The position numbers and the translations under genes were made by a program. The notes beneath the pieces are model-generated. The model saw only the letters and a program-made list of their open reading frames with translations, had not been told where the DNA came from and did no database searches. From Cycas panzhihuaensis (Eukaryota > Cycadophyta): a stretch of DNA of 64,000 bases. The DNA is taken from the NCBI GenBank assembly GCA_023213395.1, contig CM041465.1:95053741-95117740 (forward strand). Direction: 5' to 3'. Below are positions 34,341 to 46,835 of this stretch, one piece after another. Positions within the stretch are counted from its first letter, which is position 1; each line of letters opens with the position of its first letter.

Positions 34341-35110
34341 CCCAACACATAGAAATCTTTTAAGAGTTTTGAGATATCTTCACCTAAGATGACACTAACA
34401 TAAGGGGTATTGATCTTAACATTATTGCCCAAAACTTTACAATGCTCCCAAGTTTAAAACTACTTATGTAAAAGTAACAATTGATACATCCCAAGCTTTT
34501 AATTATATTTATGGAAGCTGAAAAGTTACTTAGTGTTAACCTAATTGAGTTAATTGATTATCCAAGTTAGGTCTCAATCATAGTCCCAATGGTAAAGAAA
34601 AATGAGGAAGGATACATTTGTATTAATTTTTGTGACATAAATAATGTATACTTAACTTTTTCCTATTCTTCATATATCAAATCATTAGTAGAATTATAAG
34701 GTTTGAAGTCATGTCTCTAACAGGTGGTTTCTTATGCTATAATTAAATTTAAATTTCTCCTATAAATCATCATAAGACTTCTTTCATGACCCTATGGTGT
34801 ATAGTTTCCTATAAGGGAATGACCTTTAGACTTAAGAATGTTGGCATGACTTACCAACATACCATGAAATTTATCTTTTATGACCTTATTAATAAGATTA
34901 TTGAGGTTTATATGGATGACTTGCTAGGTGTTTCTTACTAGATAATTGATCATCTAAGTGATCTTAAGAGAATATTCTTAAGATGACATAAATTTTATGT
35001 TAGCCTAAACCCCATTAAGTGTATATTTACCATCACCAATAATAAATCATTAGGGTTTATCATCTCTAAAAAAGGAATTAACTGAAAGAAGGTTAAAGTC
35101 ATCATATAGA
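34341..35110 (+). pseudogene. Gypsy-2 reverse transcriptase relic
   Basis: Motifs in order: SIIVPMVKKNEEGYICINF, then GMTFRLKNVGMTYQHTMKF, IFYDLINKIIEVYMDDLLG (active site VYMDDLLG at about 34,907-34,930), RIFLR, KFYVSLNPIKCIFTITNN, SLGFIISKKGIN. The catalytic YMDD pair is kept. It matches the Gypsy-1 RT motif by motif, in plus orientation. There are stops and small frame changes. Confidence 0.8.
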
Positions 35111-35870
35111 TGCCCCTTGTAATAGCCTAACACAAATCAAATCATTTCTTGGAAGACTTGGATTCTTAAAGAACTTCTTAGAAAACTTTGCCATGAATGT
35201 TGAACCCCTTACAAACCTCCTAAAAAAGGGGTCCCTTTTATTTAGACACCACCTATCTAAATATCTTTCAATAGGCTTATCTTAGCCCTTACTTTGGTTG
35301 CCTCATACTTTGCCAAACCAGTTATATGATATACATCTTCCACAGAGGAATCCCTTGAGGCTATGTTAGCTTAAGAAGATGATTTAACTATTGAACATGT
35401 GGTCTTCTTTATTAGTTATATCTTAGTAATGACAAAATTCAACTACATGCTAATAGAAAAGGAATGTTTATCCCTTATTTTTACCACCAAAAAGCTCTAT
35501 CATTACCTACTTAGAAACACAGCTTAAGTAATCATTCAATAAAACCCATTAAGATTATTATTAACTAAATCTAGACCTACAAGATGAGTAGGTTCATAGG
35601 TGGTTCTTCTCTAAGAGAATGACCTATAAATGGACAATTAGAAGTTGAAAAATGGGATGGTTATTGTTAAGCAATTCACCCATGCATCCCTCCCTAATAT
35701 AGATAATTTATTAGTCGATGATTCTCTTCCAAATGTGTCTATCTTGGCTTTAAACACCATTGAGGATAAATAGTATGTGAATAGCATTTGATATATAACC
35801 CATTATGTCTACACTAATGATGCATCTCCTAAACTAAAATAATATGTTATGGACACTACTCATTAATATT
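35111..35870 (+). pseudogene. Gypsy-2 RNase H and linker relic
   Basis: The region starts with IKSFLGRLGFLKNFLENFAM and NVEPLTNLLKKGS near 35,135-35,235, equivalent to LFLGRLSFLRHFLADF in Gypsy-1. The RNase H body then survives only as fragments (KFNYMLIEKECLSLIFTTKK, LYHYLLRNT near 35,430-35,520). As in Gypsy-1, no second RNase H is visible before integrase. Confidence 0.6.
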
Positions 35871-37017
35871 TCTTAATTAACATCATGCTATATAAGAGAT
35901 CTTTTCAAGGGGTGCTCCTACAATGCCTCAACCCAAATGAAATTTAGGATATTCTCTATGAATTCTATGATGGGATATATAGGGGAATGTTCAAAGGTAA
36001 TCCATGATCTAATGACTACTTTGTATGGGTTATTGTTAGCCTATCCTCTTCAAAGACAATTATGCATACACTGAGAAGTACAAAAAATGCCAAATAGATG
36101 TAAATGTTATTCACAGACCCTTTGAATCTCTCTAAATAATTACATCACCATGGACTTTTTCTTAGTGGGGGCTGGATTTAATACAGACATTCATACCTTT
36201 ATCCTTATTATTATAACATAAATTCATTTTCATTGCAATTAAATATTTTACTAAATAGGCATAAGTAATATGTATGTCATCCATAATGAGAAAAATAATT
36301 TCAAATCATATCTTCCATCATATTATATATTAGTTTGGAGTCCCAGACCTCCTTATTGCAGACAACAGGATTCCATTCTCTAAGAAAGACATTGATGGGC
36401 TTTGTATTAAATTTTAAATTACACATAAGACCTCATCATACTATTATCCTTAAGTTAGCTTCTAAATAGAGGCATTTTATAGAACTTTGGCCTTAATTCT
36501 TAAGAAAATAATGTTATCCTCCCAATGTAATTAGTACATTCAAATCTACCTAACTTTGTAGGCTTATCACACATCTATTAGGAAAACTACATGAATGATA
36601 CCATTCTCTCTTATTTATAGGTCAAAAGCTATCCTTCCCCTTACAATAGAAATTCCCTAACTAAGTATCTTACTAAAGGATTATACAATTAAAGATTGGT
36701 GTCCACAAACTCACCTACTTAACCTCAAAGCTATGGATGAGGCCTATCTTACTACTTATCAATACAACCTCACATCAAAACCCAAGGAAAGAATGATACA
36801 TGATAAGAACTTATGTCCTTATAAGTTTTCACCTAAGGATAAGGTCCTTAAATTAGAATGTTTATAAGTTTGGTTTGACAAATTTGCACCCAACCAAGTT
36901 GAGTTATTTGTTGTATTTGAAGACCTTTTTAATAAAACCTATAAAATCACCACTATGGAAGGACTTAAATTTGATAAATCCATGAATAGGATGTTTCTCA
37001 AAAATTACCATATTTGA
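35871..37017 (+). pseudogene. Gypsy-2 integrase relic
   Basis: Recognisable motifs are LINIMLYKRSFQGVLLQCL (near 35,880), ADNRIPFSKKDIDGLCIKF (36,358-36,415), ITHKTSSYYYP, AYHTSIRKTT, MIPFSLIYRSKAILPLTIEI (36,597-36,655), LLNLKAMDEAYLTTYQYNL, then the C-terminal end KITTMEGLKFDKSMNRMFLK. All align with the Gypsy-1 integrase, including RIVTLEGLEFEKAVNRKFLK. The second catalytic Asp (ADNRIPF) is visible; the position of the Glu (FYRTLA context) is changed. Confidence 0.8.
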
Positions 37018-37063
37018 CACCATAATAAGAAACTACTCCATTATAAATTTAAATTAAAATTTG

Positions 37064-37370
37064 ACTCTATGATGAGTATAAACTACTTAATATTCTAAAA
37101 TAAGTCTAAACTTCCCATCCCCTAGATCATATACTTGGGGGCACCATATTCTACAATGAGTATAAACTAACTAAGCTCCTCTATGAGTAAAAAATAGATC
37201 TAAACTCTATAGTGAGTATAAACTAACCACATTCTATCAAGAGTGTAAACTACTACTAAACTCTAAGAGTATAAACTATATCTCCCTTAGTTACATCTTT
37301 GGGGGCACTACACTCTATAATAAGTATACACTAACTAAACTCTCCTATGAGTATAAACTAGATTATGGAT
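37064..37370 (+). repeat. Degenerate tandem repeat after Gypsy-2 integrase
   Basis: At least seven imperfect copies of an AT-rich unit (consensus close to CTCTATGAGTATAAACTA) occur in about 300 bp. Two of them belong to a longer unit starting TTGGGGGCAC (37135 and 37299), about 164 bp apart. It lies directly past the integrase end. Confidence 0.7.
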
Positions 37371-38300
37371 ATTTTCTGTCTTCAATAAAACTAAAAAGAA
37401 CAAGAATATATCAAACTAAAAAGTATAAAAATTTTATATTAGTCTTTCAGTTTTCCTTTTATCATTGGTTTTAAATTTCTTTTAATTACACATATGCCTT
37501 TAACAAGTATTTTAAAGTGTTATGTAGTTCTTAGGGTTACTCATCTCAAATATAGTGATAAAGTATATTATATGCTTCACCTATAGGATGGCACTTATAC
37601 CTTTAACCTCCTAAGTAAGTCATTTGATCATAAATTTCTATGCCATTAGCACATATATTTTGGGTTTGAACTTATAGTCACTTATTTATATCTAATTTTT
37701 ATTCATGCATTTTTCTTAGCACATTTATCATAAAATAAGCATACCTATAGATGTCCCATATGATCCTTATTATAGTAGATACTTCTAGGGTATAACAAAA
37801 CCTTTCTAAGACCCTTCACTTTACACATTTCCTAATTTAGTACTTAGAGATAAACTATATAAATAACCAAAAACATCCCACATTTCAATTACTAAGGATC
37901 TAATTTTAAGGACCATTATATCCTCACTTTGCTAAAACTCATACTATCATTCTAAAAGTCTTAGTGTTTAATGGATTGGCCCTATATAACTACATGTTTC
38001 TAAGAATCTAATAATAATTATACCCACTATATCCCAATGAACATTTTATGATAACCATAGCCAACTTATTCATAAAGGCTAGTACGGGACTAGGTAAAAC
38101 ACATCACCTAAAAGGTGGGTTTAGTGATGATTGGTTCACTATATCCTCCATTTAAATCATTGTATGATATGACACCCTCCTCACAATACAAATAAAATAA
38201 AAAATAAGATAAAAAAGTGAAGAAGGAAAAGATATATGCCCAAAAAAAGAAAAGAAAATAACAATAATAGAAAAAAGTAGATGAAAAGAAAAGAAAAGAA
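37371..38300. other. AT-rich stretch, no gene recognised
   Basis: It is probably the 3' internal region of Gypsy-2. I looked here for a displaced second RNase H like that of Gypsy-1 and saw no motif; the level of decay could hide it. Confidence 0.35.
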
Positions 38301-38323
38301 TTATATATATATATATATATATA
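38300..38323. repeat. AT microsatellite
   Basis: About eleven copies of the dinucleotide TA. An open frame at 38108-38356 (minus) is produced by this and the neighbouring A-rich runs. Confidence 0.9.
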
Positions 38324-38339
38324 GTATATCTTCTTAGTA

Positions 38340-39550
38340 CTTAGGGTAGGTTGCATGTTGGCTTTGTTCCCACCTATAGTTTGTAACTAGGGTCAAGGGA
38401 TATGTGTCATTAAAGACCTTTGGATCTAGTTGCTTTGGTCCACCATGGCCTCAGTTATAATTGAAACTTATCTAACATTAGGAGGGTAAAATAAACCATT
38501 CCAGAACTTGTAGTTAAAATGGAAAAAATTCACCCATGGAGACTAATTCCTAAATAAATTGATATTCAAAGTTAAGATCTTGACCTTGAAATCATTACCT
38601 ATTATTTAAATCATATACCATTCACCATATTCATAAAACCATCTTTGAGTAGCCAGTACATTTCCCATGGTATTGGTCATGCTTATTGATGGGGGAAGTT
38701 ATGGAAACCTAAGACTATTTACTATTGCTTGGATCATTCATGACTAAATATTATATATTTTGATGAGCATTGGGATGTTTATTATAGTAGATATCAATAA
38801 GATAACTAAGTACACTATAATTATTAAATCCCTAACTAATTCATTACAAGTCCATTATATCCCTATTATGTTATTTTCAAATGCATAACTAGTTGTTTAC
38901 TAAATTATAGATTTCCTCACTAACAAGGGGATCACTTTCCTTTTACCCAAACTTCATCATTAGATGATCTTATGTCCTTAGGAGAGTATAGTCTTTTGAC
39001 CTATATTCTAAGCAATATGGTGGAGGGAAACTATTACTATTGCATGCTCGTACATTTGGTTTGAAGAGTTGAGTAGACTCTATTCATCCCATTGAGAATA
39101 ATGGCCTCTTTCTCTTTTACCTCTTAGAGCTCGAGGCTCATTGGAGTTAGATGTAGCCAACTACCAAGCTACCTCACATTTTTTTAGGATGGATGACTGG
39201 CATTACCAAGCCCCCAATGTCTTATCCATGAGTGGATACATCCTATGGTCTTAACTCCTTCAAGCCTCTTGCTCTGGTCAATCCCTTCCCCTATTCTAGT
39301 TTAAGTTTGATGTATAAGATTACGTAGACATTAGGGTAGTATAGTTTGGTCTCTTAGGAGGTTAATTAGATTAGGTTAGGCTCATAGCTTATATCTTTGG
39401 TGGGAATACCTATGCCTTGGTAAATTACTTAGGTTTTCAGATCCTTTTTTGGTGTTATTTGGTACCTCATGGGACACTTATTATTAAATTAGGTTAATTT
39501 TATTTTTCCCTTATTTCTCTTTAGCAATTAGTCAATTTATGTCCTTTTTA

Positions 39551-39586
<36 letters not shown>

Positions 39587-39800
39587 ATATATATATATAT
39601 ATATATATATAGCTACTTATATTATTGTGTGTTTATTTAGTTTTAAGTTGCCGTATTAGGCTCTTCTCCCTCCTTTTGTTCTCCCAATCTCATTGAGCAT
39701 ATACCCATGTTGTCTTTATTCTACGATTACCTTTTTATTCCCTACACTTACATCTACAAGATGCAAAAATAAACACAAGTAGGAGTTTAAGATCACTCCT
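38340..39800 (+). repeat. Gypsy-2 3' LTR-like block (limits approximate)
   Basis: From about 38,900 this matches the layout of 22,700-23,600: a shared AGGTTAGGTT/GATTAGGTTAGG motif with GTTCATAG/GCTCATAG just after, then T-rich sequence with TTTATTTAG/CTATTTAGTT, then CCCTCC/CTCCC-rich text. The resemblance is weak and discontinuous. It follows Gypsy-2 pol in the expected place. Confidence 0.3.
39551..39612. repeat. Compound microsatellite (CTAT)n (AT)n
   Basis: About nine CTAT units run into about thirteen AT units. Expected to be highly variable between individuals. Confidence 0.95.
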
Positions 39801-41949
39801 TCCTACCTAATCTTCTACCTTATTAGATCATTCACTAAGTCACATTCTAACCTCCCATTCCTACCCATTATCATTCAAAGTTAAAGGACTAGCATTCACT
39901 TAGGATTATTTTTTTCAAGGCATTGAAGAAAATGTAAATTTAATTCTAACTATTTTAGTTGTTACAATAGGATCTTTAATATGGCTTTGTAAGAACTAGC
40001 CCAAGACATTAGTGTCAATCATATAGGTAAGTGTAAGTATTCTTGTAACTATGCCTTCTATTGAAAGTTATTATAGGAGGGACTAGGATGGGACTTTCCC
40101 AAGGTGGTTGGTTTTGAATTATTAGCATCCTTAGTGATGGCCTTCATTAATGGGTAAATTTTTAGTGTATATCAAAACACCTTTATATAAAGCTAAGTCA
40201 TTAAAAAAGATCATTCCCCATTTTTCTATTCCTTGTACTTTCTATCATGTTTTATTGATGGATTCAATTCTAGAACCATCAAAATGTTTTTAATATAAAG
40301 GGGGATTCTTGATGAGACTTATTCAAAGGGTGATCACTCTCACATACAAACCAAGCTTCTATGTTTTAGATTACTTTTTGTGGTGTTATGACTCATAGGG
40401 AGATATAGTTACCTCTTATGAAGTGGATGTATTTTATCTTTAAGTGTTTATTAATATTTTCCTTACAAATAACCAAATAGGAGAAGCCTAAAATTATTAA
40501 AGTTTTAGGACCTAAACAAAATAAGAAGCCTGAAGATGAAGATGAATATGCTTTTTGATGATTGTATATTTTATGGGGCCCACCAAAAAATGTTTTATAT
40601 AATATCTTTGGTCACATATTTTAAAAGTTCTATTTGGCATAGGAACAATCATTTACACATCTTTAAAATGTGAGAAAGCATTAAATAAAAGATCTAACTC
40701 ATATAAAGGTCATTTTAAAAGCTATTGTAAGACATTTACATAAATAATTTTAATGTAAAGTAATGAGAAAATACCGAAGAGCTCATGGATGTATATCATT
40801 AGAGAAAATTACATCATCTAACTAAATTAAAACACTTGGATTCATAGTGAGTGAAATTTTTACACTTATCATTCTAAATTTTTGAGATTATATAAGCAAG
40901 AAAAATGCAAATTTAGTTGTTCCCTAGAAAGGATAAGTTTTTCATCCATAAAAGTGTTATCCAAATTGGAAAGGATAATGATAATCAACAAGTGTCAAAT
41001 CCCAAAACACAAAGAAAAATAAATAAATAGTCGCTTCAAATGATTAATCTAGGTCATCATTCAAATTACTACACTTTGCAGCCATACCTCAGTTTTAAGG
41101 TGATGAGTTAGTATTCCAAGGATATTTGGACATTTACAGTTTGAGACAAAATACTTTAGTTGGGTGAATATTATAAGATAGAGATAGCATTAAAAAGAAA
41201 CAAAATAAATGTACAATGGTTCCATGATTGAAAACATGACCTACCCAAATTATAATCAAGGATTGAACATTTTTCTTAACTTTTCTTATACATCTTTCCT
41301 CTGTAAATGTCTTTAGTCATTTTTTACCAATGCAACTCTTTTTTTTGGGTTTAAGACTATTATACATCATAATGTTTTACAAAATTAAATCCCATAACTA
41401 ATTTGAGGCATACAAAATTTTTGCTTAAAACATATTTTATGTATAGAACTAGCCATTATATGTTTTAGGTATAAAACTTTATTTTCTTGATGAATTAAAA
41501 TAGTTATACTCTGTCTATTTGGAGTCTTATCCTTTATTTTATTAGAAAATTTATCTTGATAATTTAGAGAATTAGATTTAGTTTATCTATCACCTATTTC
41601 TTTTCATTATCAAGAACTCTTTATGGCTTAATAGAATCTACTTGGCTCTACTAGTATTCTTTTATTATAATAACACATCCTAATTCTATAAGACCTAAAA
41701 TGGTCATAGTTTTAAACATTTTACTTTTATCCTTCCTCTCTTTTGTAGTTATTATGTTTTTAAGCCTTCCTTGTAAAAAAGCATAAAAAGATAAGAGAAA
41801 ATGCTCATAAAAGAGATCTACAATTAACCATTCATCCTTGTAAATAATGTATATTAGCTTCTTCATTTTTGTTAAAAGTTAGTGAATGGGATATTAAGCT
41901 AAACATTTTGCAGTTGATCTTCAGTTCTTATGTGAAATTAATCAATACC
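39801..41949. other. AT-rich stretch, no gene recognised
   Basis: No motif on either strand. The open frame at 41651-41866 (minus) has no recognisable feature. It lies between the Gypsy-2 and Gypsy-3 remains. Confidence 0.4.
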
Positions 41950-44900
41950 TCATAGACCACACTTTGAATAAATATTTCTTAGGTGAGGCATAAAAACTTA
42001 GATCAATAAGTCCTAATTGGCCCTACTTAGTAGGAATCAACCAGAGGAGAGTCCATAATGAGACATTTTTAAAACCTCAATTTGTGGTGGTTAGGAGGGA
42101 GGTTTGGGATAGCTTTGGCTAAGTCTTCAAGGAAGGCCTCATCATTCTCAAAGTAATCTATGCCCTCAATGACCTTAGCCGAAACTTTAGCTTAGGGAGA
42201 GGGGCAGTGGTATTCTCCACCCACTAATCAAAGAACTCTAAGGAATACTTTGACAAAATAGAATGATACCAACACTTAGTATGAGTAGAGAGGCACATAC
42301 TAACAGAGCCTACTTATGCTAAGGGAGGGGGGAAGGGGTGGGGGGAGTGTTATGGAATTCCTTAAGATGACATATGAGAGAAAGAATCTAAATCTGAGTC
42401 TTTGACCAAGGGATCCTCAAGCAACTAAAGTTGCATAATAATGGGGTTGAAATGATCCCAAGTCCTTCTAATCATGTGCATCCTTAAAAATCGAGGATCA
42501 TTATTATTAGACTCTAGGTCACTCAATATGCCTATGTAGCCATAGTGACCAACACATATAGGCACAAAACAAGTCATGCCTATCTCTAGAGTGATAATGT
42601 CTTGATCAAATTTTAGCCCTTCATCTAAAAATAGAAGGTCAAATCTCTCCTCCTCCCCAAAGATACCTTGTATAGTTGGATGGGGGTATGATGGATCTAA
42701 TATTGATGTGGTGATGTGTAAACTTACCCTTAATGAATGAATTTTAGCTGATCCTAGAGAGAAAAATACATAACCCCCATTTAGTTTATCTATAACCTAC
42801 CTAGAAATAAATTATAGTCCACCTCTACATCAAGGATGGTAATTTCTATAAGGATAGCCATTTCTCCTAATGTTAATAGAATGGTAATACTCCCCATAAG
42901 GGATTTAAGGATGCCATCATATCCTTGTCATTTCTAAGAAATAAGCTTTAGAGTACCAATGCTTAACTCTTGGAGTACTTTTACTTACATAGCATTATAA
43001 AGGATCTAGAATCCATGCAATCCTTTCTAAGATATAATCTAAGGTTTCTATTGTGATGAAAAGGGGGAAGAATAAGTTATTAACTCTCTTATCTTCAAGG
43101 GGAAGGTGTTTAAGGTCAAACTTATAAGAGTCCTTATTGTCAGTTGGACAAAGATCAAATTGACCTCTCTTAATTCCAAAGCTTTTACGAGTAATTGGCT
43201 CTAGTTGAGGTAATTGTTGAAGACATCCATCATGGACATGATCACATATATAGACTGAAACTCCTCAAAGCTATAAAAGAGATTCCCTTTAACAAAAGGA
43301 TACGGGCGCACACTTCTCATATCATATCAACTTCATTAAATAAAGATAATTTTTTAAAATATTAGAACTTTAGTTGATTGGAGATTTGATATAGAAGCAC
43401 CCTTAGCTTCTTTAACATCCTATGCATGGGTCATGGTAAACATATATAATGTCTTAAACATTTGGATGACTATCTTTTCCTTCACATTATAACATTCCTT
43501 CTATGCTTGGGACTTGGGCATGGATGGTTTTTACTCCTATTGAGTGTCTAAAGGCTATTCAAGAGCTTTATTAGGGGATGGTTGGACTTTTCCTTTGCCT
43601 TTTTAGGCCTAAGATTAGGTATCATGGTAATGGAAAGGGTCCTTATTAATGGCTTACTTAACATTAGGCCTTGAAGTTAGTTGACTAGAAGGACTTTATG
43701 GAGGGGCCAGGTTAGGGTGTTAGGACTAACATTGTGTATCATCATGGAAACCACACTGAAAATATAACACCATTTCTTTTTAGTAAGAGAAGCATCTCCT
43801 TTATTAATTTTTGCTAAGGAGAGGGTACTAGGAAGATTAGTACATTGGCCTAAGGTCACATGGACCCTATGGTGGTTGGTTTTACCTTTTATTAGGCTTA
43901 GATTAAGGTTTGAGATCTCATATTAACCACTCTAATGAATAAATAGTAGAGGTAAGGGAATTAATTATTTTGTTAGGGGTACCGGCTTGTGGCCTAGGCT
44001 CTTTGCATGGGTTTTAGACCTCATATCACTAGGTAAGCATGGTCAACCTCTTTACTCATGCCTAGATCTTAATAGATTCTAATACCAAGCATTTGGCAAT
44101 TACAATATTAAAAATAGTAGTACTCATTTTAAGCACTTCCACACAAACCTCAGGAAGGTGAGAACTCATGAAGATGTCTTACTTCAACTCCTTAAGCAAT
44201 ATCTTCTTAGAAGAGTGAAGTAGGTCATGGAAACACCTAACAAATTCTTAGTTGAGATCCTTAGGGCCTTACTTAAGGGAGAGGAGATCTTTAGCTCCAC
44301 TCTTGAATGGTCTAAATACATCAAAGTAGTTGATAAAAGTATCAACCAACTATTAGAATACATATATAAAATTAGGTGAATGGTAATAAAACCACTTAAT
44401 TACATCCTTATGAAGTAATCACATGAATAACTTCATCATTATATAGTTGTAAAACTAGAAGTCAATGCATATTAGGGTGAAGGCCTTAACATGATCTATT
44501 AGGTCTTAATAAGAGGTCCCCTTAAACTTTGGGAACTTAGGGGGGTTGTAGTAGTAAGTTTTTCTTGAGTGCTTTGAGAGATATTGAATTAGTATATTAG
44601 TTAATAAATGAACATTCTCTAAGCTATAAGAGTAGGTTTAGGGCCTAGGTTAGAGCTAGTATGGGATTTAAGGTTAGATTCCACCATAGGAGGGTTATCC
44701 CCTATTAATAAGTTTGGTAAAAGTGTATAAGAATAAATGTAGTTTTATGGGGGATACACCTAGCTAGTTTAAGACTACCAAGTAGGTCATGGACCCTCCA
44801 TAACTAAGGGTCCCTATACGGATAGGCTTAATTAGGAGGTGGTTATACAAATTAGATTGGTTAAATTAGTTAAGATTAGGACTACCATAAGTTAGCAGTA

Positions 44901-45740
44901 GTTTAAGCCTGATATGTGATTCCTCTCTACATAAGGATTCCCTAAGGAATGGTTATGTTTAGATGAGTAGGATGAGGTTGGGCATGTTAAGCTTGATAAG
45001 GCTGAATAGGCTAGGTCTATTAGGTTGGCTAGATAAGTCAAATAAAAATTATGGTAAATGATTAAATCCCAATAGACTAGTAAGGAGATAGACCTGGTTA
45101 GGAACTAATTGGCTCTCTTAAATAAGAGGATGCACCATAAGGTGGAGGATATAGAAGAAGTTTTAGCTACATAGGCCTCCTAATGGAGGAGTAATCCCAT
45201 ATAGGGAGAAAAGGTTTGTATTGCATGCAATATGTAACTAGGGATTAGCTTACCCTTATTATTAAGCTATATAACCAATAGAGAGACATAAAATAAGGGA
45301 AAGTTGAGCCACAACCTAAGTAGGATACCCTAAGATAAATACAACTAGGGTATAGGATGAGATACTAATGGAATATTAGGGTCTATCTAAGCCCCTATGG
45401 GTTAGATAATGGAAAACTGGAATCCTTAGGTTAGCAAGACTAGGGAAATAAAGTAGGATAAAGGAATTAATCCTAGTATTATGGAAGCAAGAGTGGACAT
45501 GGTCATTATGAGTAATAAAGAATATGGGATAACTTATGAAGCCACTCCTAATTGGGGTTATAATATAGATGAGCTTATGTTAATATTACTCTTAAAGTGA
45601 TGGGTTACCTAAGTAGGAGTAGGAGTAGAAGGCATAGAAACCAATTGGAAATATGCCTTCAATGGGGTGATAATTTCTAAGGACTTCTTTAGCATGAGGA
45701 TAGGCAAAGGTTATGTTAAAATTGCTTGGGACTAATCATA
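41950..45740 (-). pseudogene. Gypsy-3: gag-protease relic, truncated before RT
   Basis: The minus strand matches Gypsy-1 from about 16.0 kb back to 12.4 kb. DNA-level anchors are TCATTCTCAAAGTAATCTATGCC near 42,142 (Gypsy-1 TCGTCTTCAAAGTAATCCATCCC near 12,471) and AAAACCACTTAA near 44,389 (same string near 14,783). The gag core lies at about 44,250-44,560. The protein near 42,050-42,150 reads NDEAFLEDLAKAIPNLPPNH, corresponding to EDDEALLEYLAGSMRSFPSD. Left of about 41,950 the match stops, so RT, RNase H and integrase are missing. Stops are very dense, and it is about as decayed as Gypsy-2. Confidence 0.75.
42318..42347 (+). repeat. Purine-rich tract
   Basis: A run of G and A with few other bases, including GGGAGGGGGGAAGGGGTGGG. 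It lies in the Gypsy-3 protease-RT linker, which is acidic-rich in Gypsy-1. Confidence 0.7.
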
Positions 45741-46830
45741 CAGATGGGTGTGAGTGAGGAGAAAATGTAACTATAGAAGTAATGTATTAATATAACTCTA
45801 AACCATGCAAAGAATAAATAATAACAAGATATTCTAGTCTAAGCAAGACCTATTTTTAATCTAAATAATAGCTGAAGAATTACAGAGATGAAAACCCTGC
45901 CTCTCTTCTTATCAACTCATCAAAGACTCATCTATCCTTGTTACATGTGTCATTACAAAAGAATATATAGATACAAATCTACAAGATATTACCTTATAGT
46001 TCTACAATATAATGGGCATAAACCATGGGCTGAAAAGACCCCCATAATACACCCAAAAGTTTTCTTAGGGCTTCTCATCCCTGAACCCCTACTTGGGGAA
46101 AAATTGGCCCCTAGACCTCTCATCCAATGACCCTACTATGGACCCATAAACCCCACTAAGAGGCTTGAGTGTAATGCCTATATCCTTGTAACACTTGTAA
46201 AGTATTTAACACATCTAACAGTGAGTTGATACCCTAGGATTAGGTCGGATAACCTCAGACTAAGTGGTCCTAATAATACAAGATGTAGAGCTAATGGGAT
46301 TTTGATAATTAGGATCAAACTTATGAGGTATATGGGACCTTTCTGTCCCTTTAAATAAATCTACTTGAGGGTTATATGGGCCATTGGCTAATGGCCAATC
46401 TAGTAGTCTAGTAAGAATAAGTTTACTGACCTAGTATAAAGGTCGTTGCTATAGTATAAAGCTATGTTGAATTGGCATGGAGCTGGATGAAGTAGACCAA
46501 AATAGGTTAAGGGGAGAATGGTCTCATAACCTCTAAAAAAATTAGGGTACACACAAGAATAACTCCCAAAAGTAGATAAGAGTATGAAAGGGTCTAAACT
46601 AAGGCACTAGCTTATTACCCTAACTCATCATAAAAGGATAAGCAATGCTCATAAATCCCACAGCATCCTATTAGGTAAGCTACCCTAAAGTAAATACCAA
46701 TAATATAGTAGAAAGAAGAGAGTAAATAATAAATAACTAACTCTAATTTATGAGTCCCTAACATGATCTCTAAAGATGTAGCCCGCAAGGAGGCAGTATT
46801 GCTTGAGCCCTATAATACTAGACCTAGGTC
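45741..46830. other. Unassigned stretch between Gypsy-3 gag and Copia-3
   Basis: By position it should hold the Gypsy-3 leader, primer-binding site and the inner end of its LTR, but I could not find the primer-binding site. The stretch near 45,880-46,140 has an LTR-like look (CATGGGCTGAAAAGACCCCC, then AACCCCTACTTGGGG) and may be a separate insertion. The 80-codon frame at 45888-46130 is not recognised. Confidence 0.35.
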
Positions 46831-46835
46831 AAAAA
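46831..46835. repeat. Possible target-site duplication, left copy, of Copia-3
   Basis: AAAAA before the element, against AAGAG at 52498-52502. The two mismatches are both G/A. Confidence 0.4.

Noticed and set aside
37064-37370. CRISPR-like array
   Set aside because: Units are degenerate, adjoining and AT-rich without unique spacers, and the DNA is plant-like.
38108-38356. 82-codon minus-strand frame rich in Tyr, Ile and Phe
   Set aside because: It is produced by an AT microsatellite and A/T runs, not by coding selection.
20405-46830. Host genes in the AT-rich centre
   Set aside because: No open frame over about 110 codons, no conserved motif outside retroelements, and no exon-intron pattern was seen.
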